Counted from the first letter of the stretch, positions 7,423-16,954 are shown. The stretch: 32,532 nt of DNA from Flavobacteriales bacterium (GCA_016717225.1 JADKGB010000028.1:1-32532); one strand, 5' to 3'. The notes: generated by a model not told the origin, from the sequence alone. Made by a program: numbers and translations.

Positions 7423-9090
7423 TCACCGAACTAGCATCACCCGCTGTGCCGCGAAGCCATCAGCCGTTGCGACAGTGATCAAGTACATGCCAACAGGTAA
7501 GTCCGCAAGCTCGATCTGCTGTCGGCCGGGAGTAGTGATGATCTGTTCGCGCACCACAGCGCCTGTTCCATCAGTCACGGAGATACTAGTGGAGCCAGGA
7601 CCACTCGGTATATCCAACGTCACTTGATCAGAAGTGATGATGCATCGTGCGGCTACCTGGCTGGATGGGACCGCTGGCTCTTCCACGCCCACGCCACTTT
7701 GAGGGATGGCGAGTTTCACCATGAACGCATCCGGATCCGTATCGCCATCTTCGAATTGGGCTGCGGTTTGCGGTGCGAACACGCCATCGCTGAAGTACAG
7801 GGTGCCGCCGAGGTAAGCTGCGCCGCTGCTGGAAGAAACAACGCGGCTGGCTTCAAGCTGCTCTCCTTGGCCGCCAGTGGCCCATTGCACCGATCCTGCG
7901 TTGTCCACTCCCAGCACGAAAGCTCCTTGGCTGTCCCACGAGTTCAACAACGTCGTGTCCGCAGCCTGCCAAGCCGTAGTTTCGAACCATCCGCATACCA
8001 GGCTGCTGCCATCGGCATTCACCGCTATGTCAGCAGCGTAGGCCGAATCGGCCGTCAGTGTGGCCCATTGGAATTGTCCGCTACCATTGGTCTTGGCAAT
8101 GTAGGACAGCGGATGCCCGGTGGATGGTACGGAAAGGGTACCGAACATGGCTGGAGAACTCGATGACGTGCCGACGATGTACATGTTGCCCACCTCATCA
8201 CCCCCGATCGCATTGACCATATCGACCCCAACGCCACCGATACTGCGCCCCCAAACCGCATTTCCTTGGGGAGAGAACTTGATGAGGAAACCATCCTGAT
8301 CACCATTTCCCGCCGTAGCTACCGAGACACCGCCATACTGCAACGTTGAATTGAAGAACCAGCCGCCCAAGTAAGGGTTGCCGAACGCATCGACCTCGAC
8401 GCAGAAGGTCCGATGAGAACATTCACTGGTCGAATTCACAGCCCAAAGCACGGATCCTTGGGGTGACATCTTCACGAGAAAGGTCTGGTTGGCTCCGCTA
8501 TCCTCAAGTACCTGTCCACCGATAGTCAAGGTCGAACTGCCGGAGTATCCAGTGAAGTAAATGTTGCCCGAAACATCCGTGCAGATGTCATCGACATACT
8601 CGGACGCAGAGCCGAACAAACCACCGGCACTCAACCCCCATAAAGGACTACCGCTCGGATTGAACTTCACTACGAAAAGATCCACGGATCCATTTCCGGT
8701 AAGACCCACATTACCGAACTGAAGGTCCGTCCCTCCGAAGCTTCCCCCCACGATCACATTGCCCGATTGGTCCACATCGATCGCGATACCTTGGCATTGG
8801 CCTCCAGACTGGTTCGTCAATGCCCAAACCACGCTACCCGAAGGAGAGAACTTGGCTACAAAGATGTGCCGGATCCCAGCAGCACCATCCGACTCAAGCG
8901 TATAGGTGCCCAGGTCGATCTCCGTGCCATCAAAGTAGCCGGTTTGATAGACGTACCCGTTCTCATCGATCACCATATCACCTTGTTCATCCCGCTGGGA
9001 CGCACTCCCTTCCGTAAGTGCCCAAACCCATTGCTGGGATACAGCCGAAGACGCCAGAAAAACCAAGATGAATAGGAGTAAGGTGCGCAT
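7423..9090 (-). CDS. T9SS-exported beta-propeller-like repeat protein
   Basis: 555 residues. A signal peptide occupies roughly residues 1-18 (LLLFILVFLASSAVS). The body is a set of repeats of the SBBP/propeller kind: each unit has a piece like 'VWALT', 'D-GNVYVTGYF-GT' and 'LFVVKF-PSG', about seven times. The last ~80 residues form a type IX secretion sorting domain (STSISVTDGTGAVVREQ, LADLPVGMYLITV, ending QRVMLVR), so the product is expected to cross the outer membrane by T9SS and be anchored or released at the surface. The ligand is unknown. It is the first gene of the minus-strand set with ytxJ downstream. Low complexity of the repeats is normal for this class. Confidence 0.88.
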   Translation of the reverse strand: MRTLLLFILVFLASSAVSQQWVWALTEGSASQRDEQGDMVIDENGYVYQTGYFDGTEIDLGTYTLESDGAAGIRHIFVAKFSPSGSVVWALTNQSGGQCQGIAIDVDQSGNVIVGGSFGGTDLQFGNVGLTGNGSVDLFVVKFNPSGSPLWGLSAGGLFGSASEYVDDICTDVSGNIYFTGYSGSSTLTIGGQVLEDSGANQTFLVKMSPQGSVLWAVNSTSECSHRTFCVEVDAFGNPYLGGWFFNSTLQYGGVSVATAGNGDQDGFLIKFSPQGNAVWGRSIGGVGVDMVNAIGGDEVGNMYIVGTSSSSPAMFGTLSVPSTGHPLSYIAKTNGSGQFQWATLTADSAYAADIAVNADGSSLVCGWFETTAWQAADTTLLNSWDSQGAFVLGVDNAGSVQWATGGQGEQLEASRVVSSSSGAAYLGGTLYFSDGVFAPQTAAQFEDGDTDPDAFMVKLAIPQSGVGVEEPAVPSSQVAARCIITSDQVTLDIPSGPGSTSISVTDGTGAVVREQIITTPGRQQIELADLPVGMYLITVATADGFAAQRVMLVR

Positions 9091-9539
9091 ACTAGCGGAT
9101 GTTTGGTGGCATGAAAAGTAAGGTGAGCACCGGATCTTCCCGTGCTTGGTCGTGCAAATGCGCAGGTAGAGTATTCAACTGCTGCCGAGATAGCCGATGT
9201 TCCTTTGTCCTATCGCGGCAAGGTGCCGGATATGATATAGGTATTGGAGATGTCATAGCGTGATGCCACAGGTGAAGGTCGAAGTGACAAGGCTACGGTG
9301 TGAAGTACGGCACCCTTTACACCTCACATCTCAGATACCCAAAATGGTGATATGTTACCACCGTGCCGGATGACAATTATTCTGTCAGTGACAACCGGAG
9401 CCGTTCTGTTCACCTTCAACTTATGCTTCGTGAATTAACCAACGCAATACCCGCCTCACGCGTTACCACCCCTCCGTCATTCCACGGAATAAGCGCAATG
9501 CCGTCGGCAGATGCGATCTTTCGGCCCAACCAGCCGACG
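9091..9539. other. Divergent intergenic region between T9SS gene and helicase gene
   Basis: About 450 bp if the helicase starts at 9540. From 9363 the helicase frame is already open, with possible starts at GTG 9363, ATG 9423 and ATG 9498, but the peptide it would add has no family character. I see no other gene, no clear promoter match to TAnnTTTG, and no terminator. It must hold the promoters of both flanking genes. Confidence 0.5.
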
Positions 9540-11832
9540 ATGGAACCTGACCCCACCCATGTTTCGGCGGCCGCGCATGAGATCACGGAAATGGCGGCGC
9601 TCGCGGCGCGCTTCGTGAATTCAACCTCACGACATGTATTCCTTACCGGCAAAGCAGGCACGGGTAAAACGACGTTCCTTCATCAACTTGCCGCCAGTAC
9701 GCACAAGCGTTTCGTGATCCTGGCCCCCACGGGTATCGCAGCGCTCAACGCGAAAGGGGTCACGATCCATTCACAGTTCCTCCTTCCGTTCGGTTCGTTC
9801 ATTCCCGAAAAACAACTGCCCGCTGACCTGGGCGAATACGGGGCGTTCCATGACCAGGATACGCTGACGAGGCGGCATCCGCTCAATGCCATCCGCCGCA
9901 ATGTGCTGCGTGAAGTGGACCTTTTGATCATTGATGAGGTGAGCATGTTACGCGCTGACCTGTTGGACGCGATCGACTTCCGAATGCGCAGTGTTCGCCA
10001 GAACCGCTACCAAAGCTTTGGCGGGGCGCAAGTTCTCCTCATTGGCGACCTGTACCAACTGCCGCCAGTAGTGAAGGACGACGAATTGCGCGTGCTGAAA
10101 CGATGGTACGCAAGTCCGCACTTTTTCGAATCGAAGGTGATCAAGGAGCACGGCTACGCCCACATCGAATTGGACAAGATCTTCCGGCAGAGCGACGGGA
10201 AGTTCATCGACATCCTCAACAACCTTCGGAACAATACCGTGACACCCGAAGATGTAACGGAACTGAACAAGCACTACAAACCCGTTATCACCGATCAGGA
10301 GTCGAAAGGCGTGATCACCCTCACCACGCACAACCGCATTGCCGACGAGCTGAACCAACGTTCGTTGGCCAAACTGCCTGGCAAGTCACACACCTTCGAC
10401 GCCACCGTGGGCCTCGAATTCCCAGAGAGCATGTTCCCAGTGCTACAACGGATGGAGTTGAAGGAGGGAGCACAAGTGATGTTCGTGAAGAACGACACGG
10501 ACAAGGCGTACTTCAACGGAAAATTGGCGCAAGTGGAACGCATCGATGGTGACGGCATCGAAGTGAAAATGGACACTGGCGAAGCGTATGTGCTGAAGAA
10601 AGAAACGTGGGAAAACAAACGCTACGTGGTCGATCCGAACACGAAAGAGCAGAAGGAAGACATACTGGGCACGTTCGAGCAATACCCGATCAAATTGGCG
10701 TGGGCCATTACTGTTCACAAGAGCCAGGGCCTGACCTTCAGCAAGGCCATCATGGATGTAGGTTCGGCCTTCGCGCCGGGGCAGGTCTATGTGGCGCTTT
10801 CGCGATTGCGGTCGCTGGAGGGATTGATCCTGAGCACACGTATCGATCCATCCGTGGTGAGCAGCGACAGGGAAGTTGTGGCTTTCACGCAACGCGGCTT
10901 CGAACAGGAGCCCTTGCTGATGCAGTTGAAGGCCAGTCAACGCGAGTATCTCCAACTGCTCCTCAGGGGTACGTTCGACTTCAGCGACATGCTCCGGAAA
11001 GTCGAGTACACACAGAAGGACCATCCGGAAACCGCACAGTTCGAAGACGAGCGCATGAAGACCGCCCTGCAGGTCTTCACAGAAAAACTTCGCATCGAGG
11101 AGGAGAACACGCAGAAGTTCCGCAACCAGCTGGTGCGTTTGATGCAAGAAGACAAACGCGCCGAGTTGCTTGTGCGGATCGAGAAGGGCGGTGCATACTA
11201 CGGTGAGCTTCTTCAAGCCCAGATGAAAGTGTTGTTCCAGCACATGGCACAGGCAGAGATGCTCAGCAAGACCAAAGGAGTATGTGAACGCCCTGAAGGA
11301 GATCGACGGCATGCTGATGAAGAAGATCGCCACGATCGCCAAGGTGGGCTACCTCACCAGGTGCATCTTGAACGACGAAGAGGTGAAGAAACAGGATGAG
11401 CTGGAGCGAGGCCTCGCTTCGAAACGCGCAGCGATGGTGGGCGACGTGCGCGCTTGGGCGGAAGAGAACCGGCCGAAAGCCAGTGGCAAGTCAGGCAAAA
11501 AGAGGAAGGCTGCAGAGAAGAAAGAGAAGCCGGAGAAGGGTAGCACCTACGAAAAGACCTATGTCTTGCGCCGCGAAGGCTGGACATTGGACCAGATAGC
11601 TGCAGAGCGTTCCATGGCGAAGAGCACGATCGAAGGGCACTTCGCGCGCGGCATCGCGGAAGGCGCGATAGACATTGACGGACTGATGCCGGCCGAGGAA
11701 CGCGACACTATCGCGGACTGGATGCGCGAGAATCCCAAGGACGGATTGAACGAAGCACAGAAGAATTTCCAAGGAAAATTCAGCTACGGCCAACTGCGAA
11801 TGGTGCAGGCCTGGCTCAAGAAAACGGAGTAG
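9540..11832 (+). CDS. Pif1/RecD-like SF1 helicase with C-terminal helix-turn-helix (one frameshift)
   Basis: ATP-dependent DNA helicase. Start ATG 9540 (MEPDPTHVS) places the helicase core close to the N-terminus, as I expect for this family. Walker A GKAGTGKT is at residues 36-43, Walker B LLIIDEVSM ends in D132-E133, and the UvrD_C_2-type motif TVHKSQGLTF with YVALSRLRS lies near residue 390-420. The C-terminal part is a long charged helical segment, a Lys-rich linker and an HTH_40 domain (GWTLDQIAAERSMAKSTIEG). The frame breaks at 11274-11276: AAA should be AA, after which KEYVNALKEIDG continues in the new frame to 11832. Restored length is about 763 residues. The disrupted sequence alone would give a protein lacking the HTH. 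Function in repair or replication restart is inferred from the fold. Confidence 0.88.
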
Positions 11833-12618
11833 CTAGTTCGGAGCCAGAGGATCCGCGAGCGCCAATTCCGGGTACACGAACTCGTCGCTGGCATTGGGTG
11901 CATTCCCTGAACCCTCTTTGCCAAGGATCGGTCTTACCGTGAACGCTTTCATGGCATCGGCAGGAAAGGGTTTGATCAATGACTTGATCGCTTGCTCATC
12001 CGTTTCGCTGTTGATCGGCGCTAACCATTGCCCTTCTTCTTCCTCGGTGAGGATCACAGGCATACGGGGCCCATCCAACTTCGGATTGTTGTGGATGCGG
12101 TGGAGCAGATCATTTCCGGCGGTGGTCACTATGCTGAACGTATGGAGTGACTTGCCGCTCTCCCTATCCATCCACTCATTCCAAAGGCCGGCCAATGCGA
12201 AGTGGTCACGATCCTTCAAGTGAATGAAAAAAGGATAGGTGCGTTTGCCGAAGTGGTGATGCTCATAGAATCCTTCCACATGCACGATGCAACGTTTCTT
12301 CTTCGCTGAAAGTCGGAAAGCTGGTTTCTCGAATATCGTTTCACCGCGCGCGTTCAACGTTTGGTTCCATATCTGCTTTTGTTGTCCAGCGTCTTTGACC
12401 CAAGATGGCACCAACCCCCAGATCGAGAGCTGGGGGTCGCGTGGCTTATCGCCGGTGTATACCACAAGTTGGGGATGGGAAAAACCATTGGCATAGTGGT
12501 GATCGAACTCAGGGAACGGCAGAAGCAACTTCTCCAGCTTCTCCACCAATTCATTGTCACCGCGCGACTTGGCGATGCGGATCGACATTTCCGTTCGCGC
12601 CTTCACTCCGTAGCACAT
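11833..12618 (-). CDS. SRAP-domain protein (HMCES/YedK type)
   Basis: 261 residues. SRAP proteins form a covalent link between the N-terminal Cys2 and abasic sites in single-stranded DNA, protecting them from cleavage. After removal of Met1 the cysteine is terminal here (MCYGV). Other family positions are visible: WNQTLNARGET with N89, the VEGFYE motif with E115, and H176 before PRMPVIL (185-190). The usual GFYEW is GFYEHHH, a visible variation that does not touch the catalytic Glu. Its stop meets the helicase stop (convergent, no gap). It is divergent from the 2H phosphoesterase gene with 30 bp between starts. The neighbouring helicase suggests a shared DNA-maintenance theme, which is only inference. 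Confidence 0.93.
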   Translation of the reverse strand: MCYGVKARTEMSIRIAKSRGDNELVEKLEKLLLPFPEFDHHYANGFSHPQLVVYTGDKPRDPQLSIWGLVPSWVKDAGQQKQIWNQTLNARGETIFEKPAFRLSAKKKRCIVHVEGFYEHHHFGKRTYPFFIHLKDRDHFALAGLWNEWMDRESGKSLHTFSIVTTAGNDLLHRIHNNPKLDGPRMPVILTEEEEGQWLAPINSETDEQAIKSLIKPFPADAMKAFTVRPILGKEGSGNAPNASDEFVYPELALADPLAPN

Positions 12619-12648
12619 TGTGCAAGTTTACTGGTGTTGCTTTGCTGC

Positions 12649-13206
12649 ATGGAACCCGCGAAGCCCACACATCGATCCCTGCTGATCATTCAACCCAGCG
12701 CGAAGATCTCGGAAGAGGTAATGCACCTGCGCGAGCGGTTGCATGAGCGTATCGGCAACTTCAGCGGAAGGAAAGTGATCCCTCATATCACCCTGTTCTT
12801 TGCTGACCTCCATGCCGAGCAGGAAACCAAACTGCGAAATACCATCCACGAGGGATGTAGATGGCAACGGCCCTTCGTTCTGGGATATGCGGGCATAACA
12901 CACTTCCCGGATCAACAGACCATCTACATCAGCCCTGTCCAACACGAGGCCATTGCTTCTGTAAGGAACGCGATCGTCGCTTCGGTAAAGAACGATCCGG
13001 TGCTGGGCTCACACGTACATGAAACGGTTCAGCCGCACCTCACGATCGCCGCGGGGTTGAAGGATGATCAGTTCAAACAGGCCTGGCAGTTATTGGACCC
13101 CCACTCGTACATCGCCACCGATCACGTGAACGAGGTGGTGCTGATGCGCAGAGAACTGCGGCCTGGAGCAGTGTATGAGATGATCGCTAGGCATCCGCTG
13201 AGTTGA
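12649..13206 (+). CDS. 2H phosphoesterase, 2'-5' RNA ligase family
   Basis: 185 residues. Two H-x-T motifs define the 2H fold: PHITLFF with H46 and T48, and QPHLTIAAGL with H129 and T131. Such proteins act as cyclic phosphodiesterases or RNA ligases on 2',3'-cyclic or 2'-5' ends; which substrate is used here is unknown. ATG 12649 is chosen because it gives a standard N-terminus (KPTHRSLLIIQPSAKI) before the first beta strand, although the frame is open far upstream inside the SRAP gene on the other strand. The gene is divergent from the SRAP gene and convergent with the DUF1501 gene. No signal peptide is visible, so it is cytoplasmic. Confidence 0.88.
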   Translation: MEPAKPTHRSLLIIQPSAKISEEVMHLRERLHERIGNFSGRKVIPHITLFFADLHAEQETKLRNTIHEGCRWQRPFVLGYAGITHFPDQQTIYISPVQHEAIASVRNAIVASVKNDPVLGSHVHETVQPHLTIAAGLKDDQFKQAWQLLDPHSYIATDHVNEVVLMRRELRPGAVYEMIARHPLS

Positions 13207-13240
13207 TCACAACGAACCGATCACGTTCAACGACCAACAC

Positions 13241-14824
13241 CTACCTCACCTTCAACATGCTTTTCACCTGCTGCCTGGTCCCGTTCTGCAACCGGCAGTA
13301 GTAAAGACCCGCAGGCAGTTCATGCAGATCGCATGCAATGGTATGTTCACCGGCAGGGACATCCTTGTTGATCACCATTCGCACAAGTTGTCCAGCCTCA
13401 TTCGAGATCTGCAGCATCACACGCCCACCGTTGGATGTATAGCGCATCGTAGTACTATCTATGAACGGACTGGGGTACACTTCCAGGAGCGATGTTCCTG
13501 CACCTTGGTTGGCTTCATGTACACCAACATTCAGGCATTCCGTTGGATCCACCAATGCAAGGTTCTGATACGTATCAAGAAGAATGGTGTCCACGCTCGT
13601 TTGTGGAATGCAGAACCAATCTTTCAGCACGCTGGCATACACGCTACGAAAGTCGTACTGCATAGGCAGGTTCGTGCTGAAATCGGTGTCCACCGGTATC
13701 TCGGGGTTCTGGCCCAACATACCAGGGATCACTTTGCTGCCGAAGAGGAACATGGGCGCAGCTGCACCATGATCGGTACCACGTGATGAATTGCTCTTGA
13801 TGCGACGGCCAAATTCCGAGAACGTCATTCCAGTCACCCGATCCTCGATCCCCAACAAGTGCAGATCATCCTGGAACGCGTGAATGCTATCGGATAATCC
13901 TTTGAGCAGGTCGGCATGCGCACCCAGCAAATGGTCATTGGTGTTCACTTGTTCAGAGTGCGTATCGAAACCCGTGAGGCTCACCCAGTAAATGCGCGTC
14001 TTCAATCCTCCGCATATGAGTTGGGCCACGATCTTCAGCGCGCTCGCGAGCTTGGCCCCTGGCTCCACACCTGTCGGGTAAAGCGCGCTCATGTTGCAGC
14101 CGGGCAAGGCTGCGGCTTGGATCACATCGCCATAGAGATCGGTTTGGCGCTGAACCGTGCGTGCGTAATCCAGTTTCGAGCCTTTGCAGTCCTGCGTGAT
14201 CGCATCCGTGAAAAGATTACCTGTCAGGTCGAGTGAATCTTCGGTATTGTAGATCGAAGCACCCATGCTCACTCCGGCGTTCTGCAGGCCTATTGAAATT
14301 GGCCCACCAATGCGTATCGCGAGCGGATCAGGCATGGTGGAATTCGGGAAGCCCTGCGGATAATTGGGATATTCATAATGCAGATAACGACCAGTCCATC
14401 CGCTGTCCAAAAGCTGGTCGCTATTGGCACCGGTTTCCCAGATGTCGGTGCTGCGGAAGTGCGAATAATCGGGGTTCGGGTAGCCCACCCCTTGCACGAT
14501 GGTGAGTTTGTTGTCGTTCCAAAGGTTTCGAAGCCCGCCTAAGGATGGATGCAGTCCGGTAGCACCATTAAGGCCCGGCAGATCCAACACTTGGTCCTCG
14601 GGGATCAATACGTTGGAACGCACCTGCGAAAGCATCGAATACTGGTCGAGTGGGATCACCGTGTTGAGGCCATCGTTGCCCCCGTAGAGTTGCACGATCA
14701 CGAGAACACGGTCTTCGCCTGCCCGATCGAAAACCGGACCCAGGAGCGGGTTGCCGAATCCACGAACCGCGAAACCACCGACAGAGGCCGCTGACAGAGA
14801 GCGAATGAATTTGCGACGTTGCAT
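13241..14824 (-). CDS. DUF1501 protein with twin-arginine-like signal and T9SS tail
   Basis: 527 residues. The N-terminus MQRRKFIRSLSAASVGG carries a twin-arginine motif and a weakly hydrophobic segment, as in other DUF1501 proteins, which belong to a sulfatase/alkaline-phosphatase-like group. Family stretches seen: LVIVQLYGGNDGLNTVIP, LHPSLGGL, GYPNPDYSHFRSTDIW, GFDTHSEQ and TFSEFGRRIKSN. The last ~80 residues form a T9SS type A sorting domain (EVYPSPFIDSTTMRY, LPAGLYYCRL, KSMLKVR). ATG 14824 is preferred to 14881 because it opens exactly at the twin-arginine segment. The gene follows the DUF1800 gene by 19 bp, the usual paired order. Function is unknown; surface or extracellular location is inferred from the tail. 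Confidence 0.9.
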   Translation of the reverse strand: MQRRKFIRSLSAASVGGFAVRGFGNPLLGPVFDRAGEDRVLVIVQLYGGNDGLNTVIPLDQYSMLSQVRSNVLIPEDQVLDLPGLNGATGLHPSLGGLRNLWNDNKLTIVQGVGYPNPDYSHFRSTDIWETGANSDQLLDSGWTGRYLHYEYPNYPQGFPNSTMPDPLAIRIGGPISIGLQNAGVSMGASIYNTEDSLDLTGNLFTDAITQDCKGSKLDYARTVQRQTDLYGDVIQAAALPGCNMSALYPTGVEPGAKLASALKIVAQLICGGLKTRIYWVSLTGFDTHSEQVNTNDHLLGAHADLLKGLSDSIHAFQDDLHLLGIEDRVTGMTFSEFGRRIKSNSSRGTDHGAAAPMFLFGSKVIPGMLGQNPEIPVDTDFSTNLPMQYDFRSVYASVLKDWFCIPQTSVDTILLDTYQNLALVDPTECLNVGVHEANQGAGTSLLEVYPSPFIDSTTMRYTSNGGRVMLQISNEAGQLVRMVINKDVPAGEHTIACDLHELPAGLYYCRLQNGTRQQVKSMLKVR

Positions 14825-14843
14825 GGTCGTATATTTTCGGTGA

Positions 14844-16493
14844 TCAAAAAAGTTGACGTTCGGCGGCTTGTTGCATGTCACCGACCAGCCAATGCAGAAT
14901 GTCGGGTACCAATTGGGCCGTCATGTCAGTGGTATTCGGATCGGCAACGTAGGTTGCGTATGCAACGCTCCAATAATCATCGTTCAGTTGGCCCAGCAAC
15001 AGGTAATTCTGCTTCAACTGGTTCTTTACTCCTTGCGAAATAGGATTCACAAAAAAGAGTTCAGCGAGTTGATCAATAAGTGCGTTCGGGTCCGTAGGAG
15101 TTTGGAGTTGTTGCGTGAAGGCCACGAGATCCACACTGAAGACCAGGTTGGCATTATCAGGGAGCACGGTGTTGCTGGGCGTATCGAAAGTGCCATAAAT
15201 GATGCCCAACTGGGAATTGTTCCGCGACGGATAGGTGGCCGTATCGAGCCAGAGGTTGTCGTAACTCGGATAGAGGTAGTAGGCGGGCCAACCAGCCACA
15301 TTGGGAGGGTCGGCGATATTCTGTCCAGCGTAATCGATCAGCCAGTAGACCTGGGTTCGCGTAATGTGCAAGGCCTCGAACAAACTGGGATCCGGGAAAG
15401 GCATACCCAGCATGCGCAGGTTGCCTACTACAAGGTCCACAGGGTTCATGATCATGCAACCTCGCACCTGGTCATTGAAGAAATGCTCACTGGTCAAAAG
15501 AGCCCTGAGCACAACACGGATCTGATCGGGCGCGGCCACGTTGTCGCGAAAGAGTTCAGCAAGTGGTTCGATCACTTCGGCCTCCGTATCCGCTTGGATC
15601 TCACCGTGCACGAAAAAGCGATAGAGCTCGCGGCACATGAATCTCGAACATTGCTCGTTGGCGAGGATCATGTCCAACATCGCGTTCAATTCATTCTCTC
15701 CTGCATTGGGACCGGATCCGCCTGCGATCACGGTATTGTTGAAGAATGCGGAGAATGTTTTGTCCGCAGGTGTGTGATTGAAGGGGAAGAAGATCGGTTG
15801 CGGCAGAATGGGAATGCCACCGCTCTCTTCCAGAACTGTCCATCCGGTCAGCACGCGAGCTGCGGCTTGCACATCCTCCTCGGTGTAGCCCGAACCTTGG
15901 CCGAGGGTGAAGAGTTCCAGCAGTTCGCGCCCGTAATTCTCATCTGGCGCTCCAGCCACATTGAGGTAACCATTGAGGTAATACAGCATCGCTGGCTCCA
16001 ACGTAACGTCATGTATCAACTGCCGAAAATTGCCGCCGCACTGGGTGCGCAGCAACTGGTTCATCTGGTACATGGCCTCGGAATGGAAGACCACGCCCAC
16101 TTGGGCAGGCATGTGGTTTTGCCAAAAAAGGGTGAGCTTTTCGCGCAAATTGCGTTGCTGTCCTACGAGCTGACCAGCCCACCAAGCAGCCCAACTTTCC
16201 AACCGGGCTTGTATCACATCCGTATCATCCGGGGGATTTCTTGGTGTGTTCACCCATGTATCACCGAACGCAACATTCGGATCCAACCCGTTCGGGTCAC
16301 TGTTCGCGTCGGCGTATGCCTTTACAGGTGGCAAGGTGTCGTTCGTGAAGGTGAGCAACTCGTCGATGACCTGGTCGAGCGACATTCCCTCAAAATGGGC
16401 AAGATCCGCAGTTGTCGCACCGAAGATGGAACGCCGCAGCAGGTGTTGTAGCTCAGGCCTTCCAAACGGGCCGGTGTAGGGTGTGATCGCCAT
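14844..16493 (-). CDS. DUF1800 domain protein
   Basis: 549 residues matching DUF1800: an N-terminal HLLRRSIFGATTADLAHF element, then LTLFWQNHM, GNFRQLIHDVTLEPAMLYYL, and ENYGRELLELFTLG with GYTEEDVQAAARVLTGW, MCRELYRFFVHG, and PPNVAGWPAY, in family order. No classical signal peptide or T9SS tail is visible; the protein starts directly with the domain (MAITPYTGPFGR). It stands 19 bp upstream of the DUF1501 gene, a pairing widely seen in Bacteroidota and Planctomycetota, so the two products probably work together. Whether DUF1800 leaves the cell, perhaps carried along with its twin-arginine partner, is open. Confidence 0.9.
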   Translation of the reverse strand: MAITPYTGPFGRPELQHLLRRSIFGATTADLAHFEGMSLDQVIDELLTFTNDTLPPVKAYADANSDPNGLDPNVAFGDTWVNTPRNPPDDTDVIQARLESWAAWWAGQLVGQQRNLREKLTLFWQNHMPAQVGVVFHSEAMYQMNQLLRTQCGGNFRQLIHDVTLEPAMLYYLNGYLNVAGAPDENYGRELLELFTLGQGSGYTEEDVQAAARVLTGWTVLEESGGIPILPQPIFFPFNHTPADKTFSAFFNNTVIAGGSGPNAGENELNAMLDMILANEQCSRFMCRELYRFFVHGEIQADTEAEVIEPLAELFRDNVAAPDQIRVVLRALLTSEHFFNDQVRGCMIMNPVDLVVGNLRMLGMPFPDPSLFEALHITRTQVYWLIDYAGQNIADPPNVAGWPAYYLYPSYDNLWLDTATYPSRNNSQLGIIYGTFDTPSNTVLPDNANLVFSVDLVAFTQQLQTPTDPNALIDQLAELFFVNPISQGVKNQLKQNYLLLGQLNDDYWSVAYATYVADPNTTDMTAQLVPDILHWLVGDMQQAAERQLF

Positions 16494-16633
16494 GGTAGTA
16501 TGTGCCAGAACACGAAATGTGCCGTGAAGTTGGTGGAAGGACTGTGACTTTACAATGCCCTCGAAGTAAAATCTTCAACCAATTCGACGGAACAACCTGA
16601 CCTGATCGATGAGCACTTGAACGTCCCCAATGG

Positions 16634-16658
16634 AAAACCCCGGAGGTGTGCTCCGGGG
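16634..16658 (-). terminator. Hairpin with T-run, minus-strand terminator candidate
   Basis: Perfect 8-bp stem CCCCGGAG (16638-16645) / CTCCGGGG (16651-16658) with a 5-nt loop. Read on the minus strand it exits into TTTT (complement of AAAA 16634-16637). No minus-strand gene lies just to its right. Confidence 0.45.
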
Positions 16659-16785
16659 CTCCCACTTACACCAAATAACCAAGCTCCAACTCGGTTTGCC
16701 GTTCGGCGAGGCCCAGAGGCTCCTATTCTCCAGCCGTCAAGCCCAACGACACAACAATATTCCGTGGAAGTTCATCAACCTACAA

Positions 16786-16806
16786 TACCCACTTCTGGGT
16801 ATTTTT
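16786..16806 (+). terminator. Hairpin with T-run, plus-strand terminator candidate
   Basis: 6-bp stem TACCCA (16786-16791) / TGGGTA (16796-16801) with a CTTC tetraloop, then TTTTT to 16806. No plus-strand coding gene precedes it; the cold-shock start is about 150 bp further on. It could end a small RNA or act as an attenuator. Confidence 0.45.
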
Positions 16807-16954
16807 CGTGAAGCGGTGGATCCGTTATGGACTGGCGGTGACACCCCGGTCTCCGATCGCACATTTGAGTGCCTGTATGAGGATATCGGAAAATGCCGTA
16901 ATCTTGTACCCGCAAAGGCATCATTTCCGATGCCCTTGTCCAACACTTTTTTCG

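Larger units (their letters stand above)
16494..16954. other. Gene-free region upstream of the cold-shock gene, with two orphan hairpins
   Basis: About 460 bp without a credible gene. Reading frames in it (for example 16630-16986) have no family character and run into the cold-shock gene out of frame. It contains a strong GC hairpin at 16638-16658 followed by a T-run on the minus strand, and a smaller hairpin at 16786-16801 followed by TTTTT on the plus strand. Neither follows a coding gene in its own direction, so a small RNA or the long leader of the cold-shock gene may lie here. I find no tRNA or SRP signature. Confidence 0.5.

Noticed and set aside
12361..12648. N-terminal extension of the 2H phosphoesterase from 12361
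   Set aside because: The extension runs antisense through the SRAP gene and has no family sequence; ATG 12649 gives the normal N-terminus.
14853..16451. 532-codon open frame on the plus strand
   Set aside because: It is exactly antisense to the DUF1800 gene, whose family motifs are clear. The plus-strand peptide has no recognisable domain; high GC keeps the opposite frame open.
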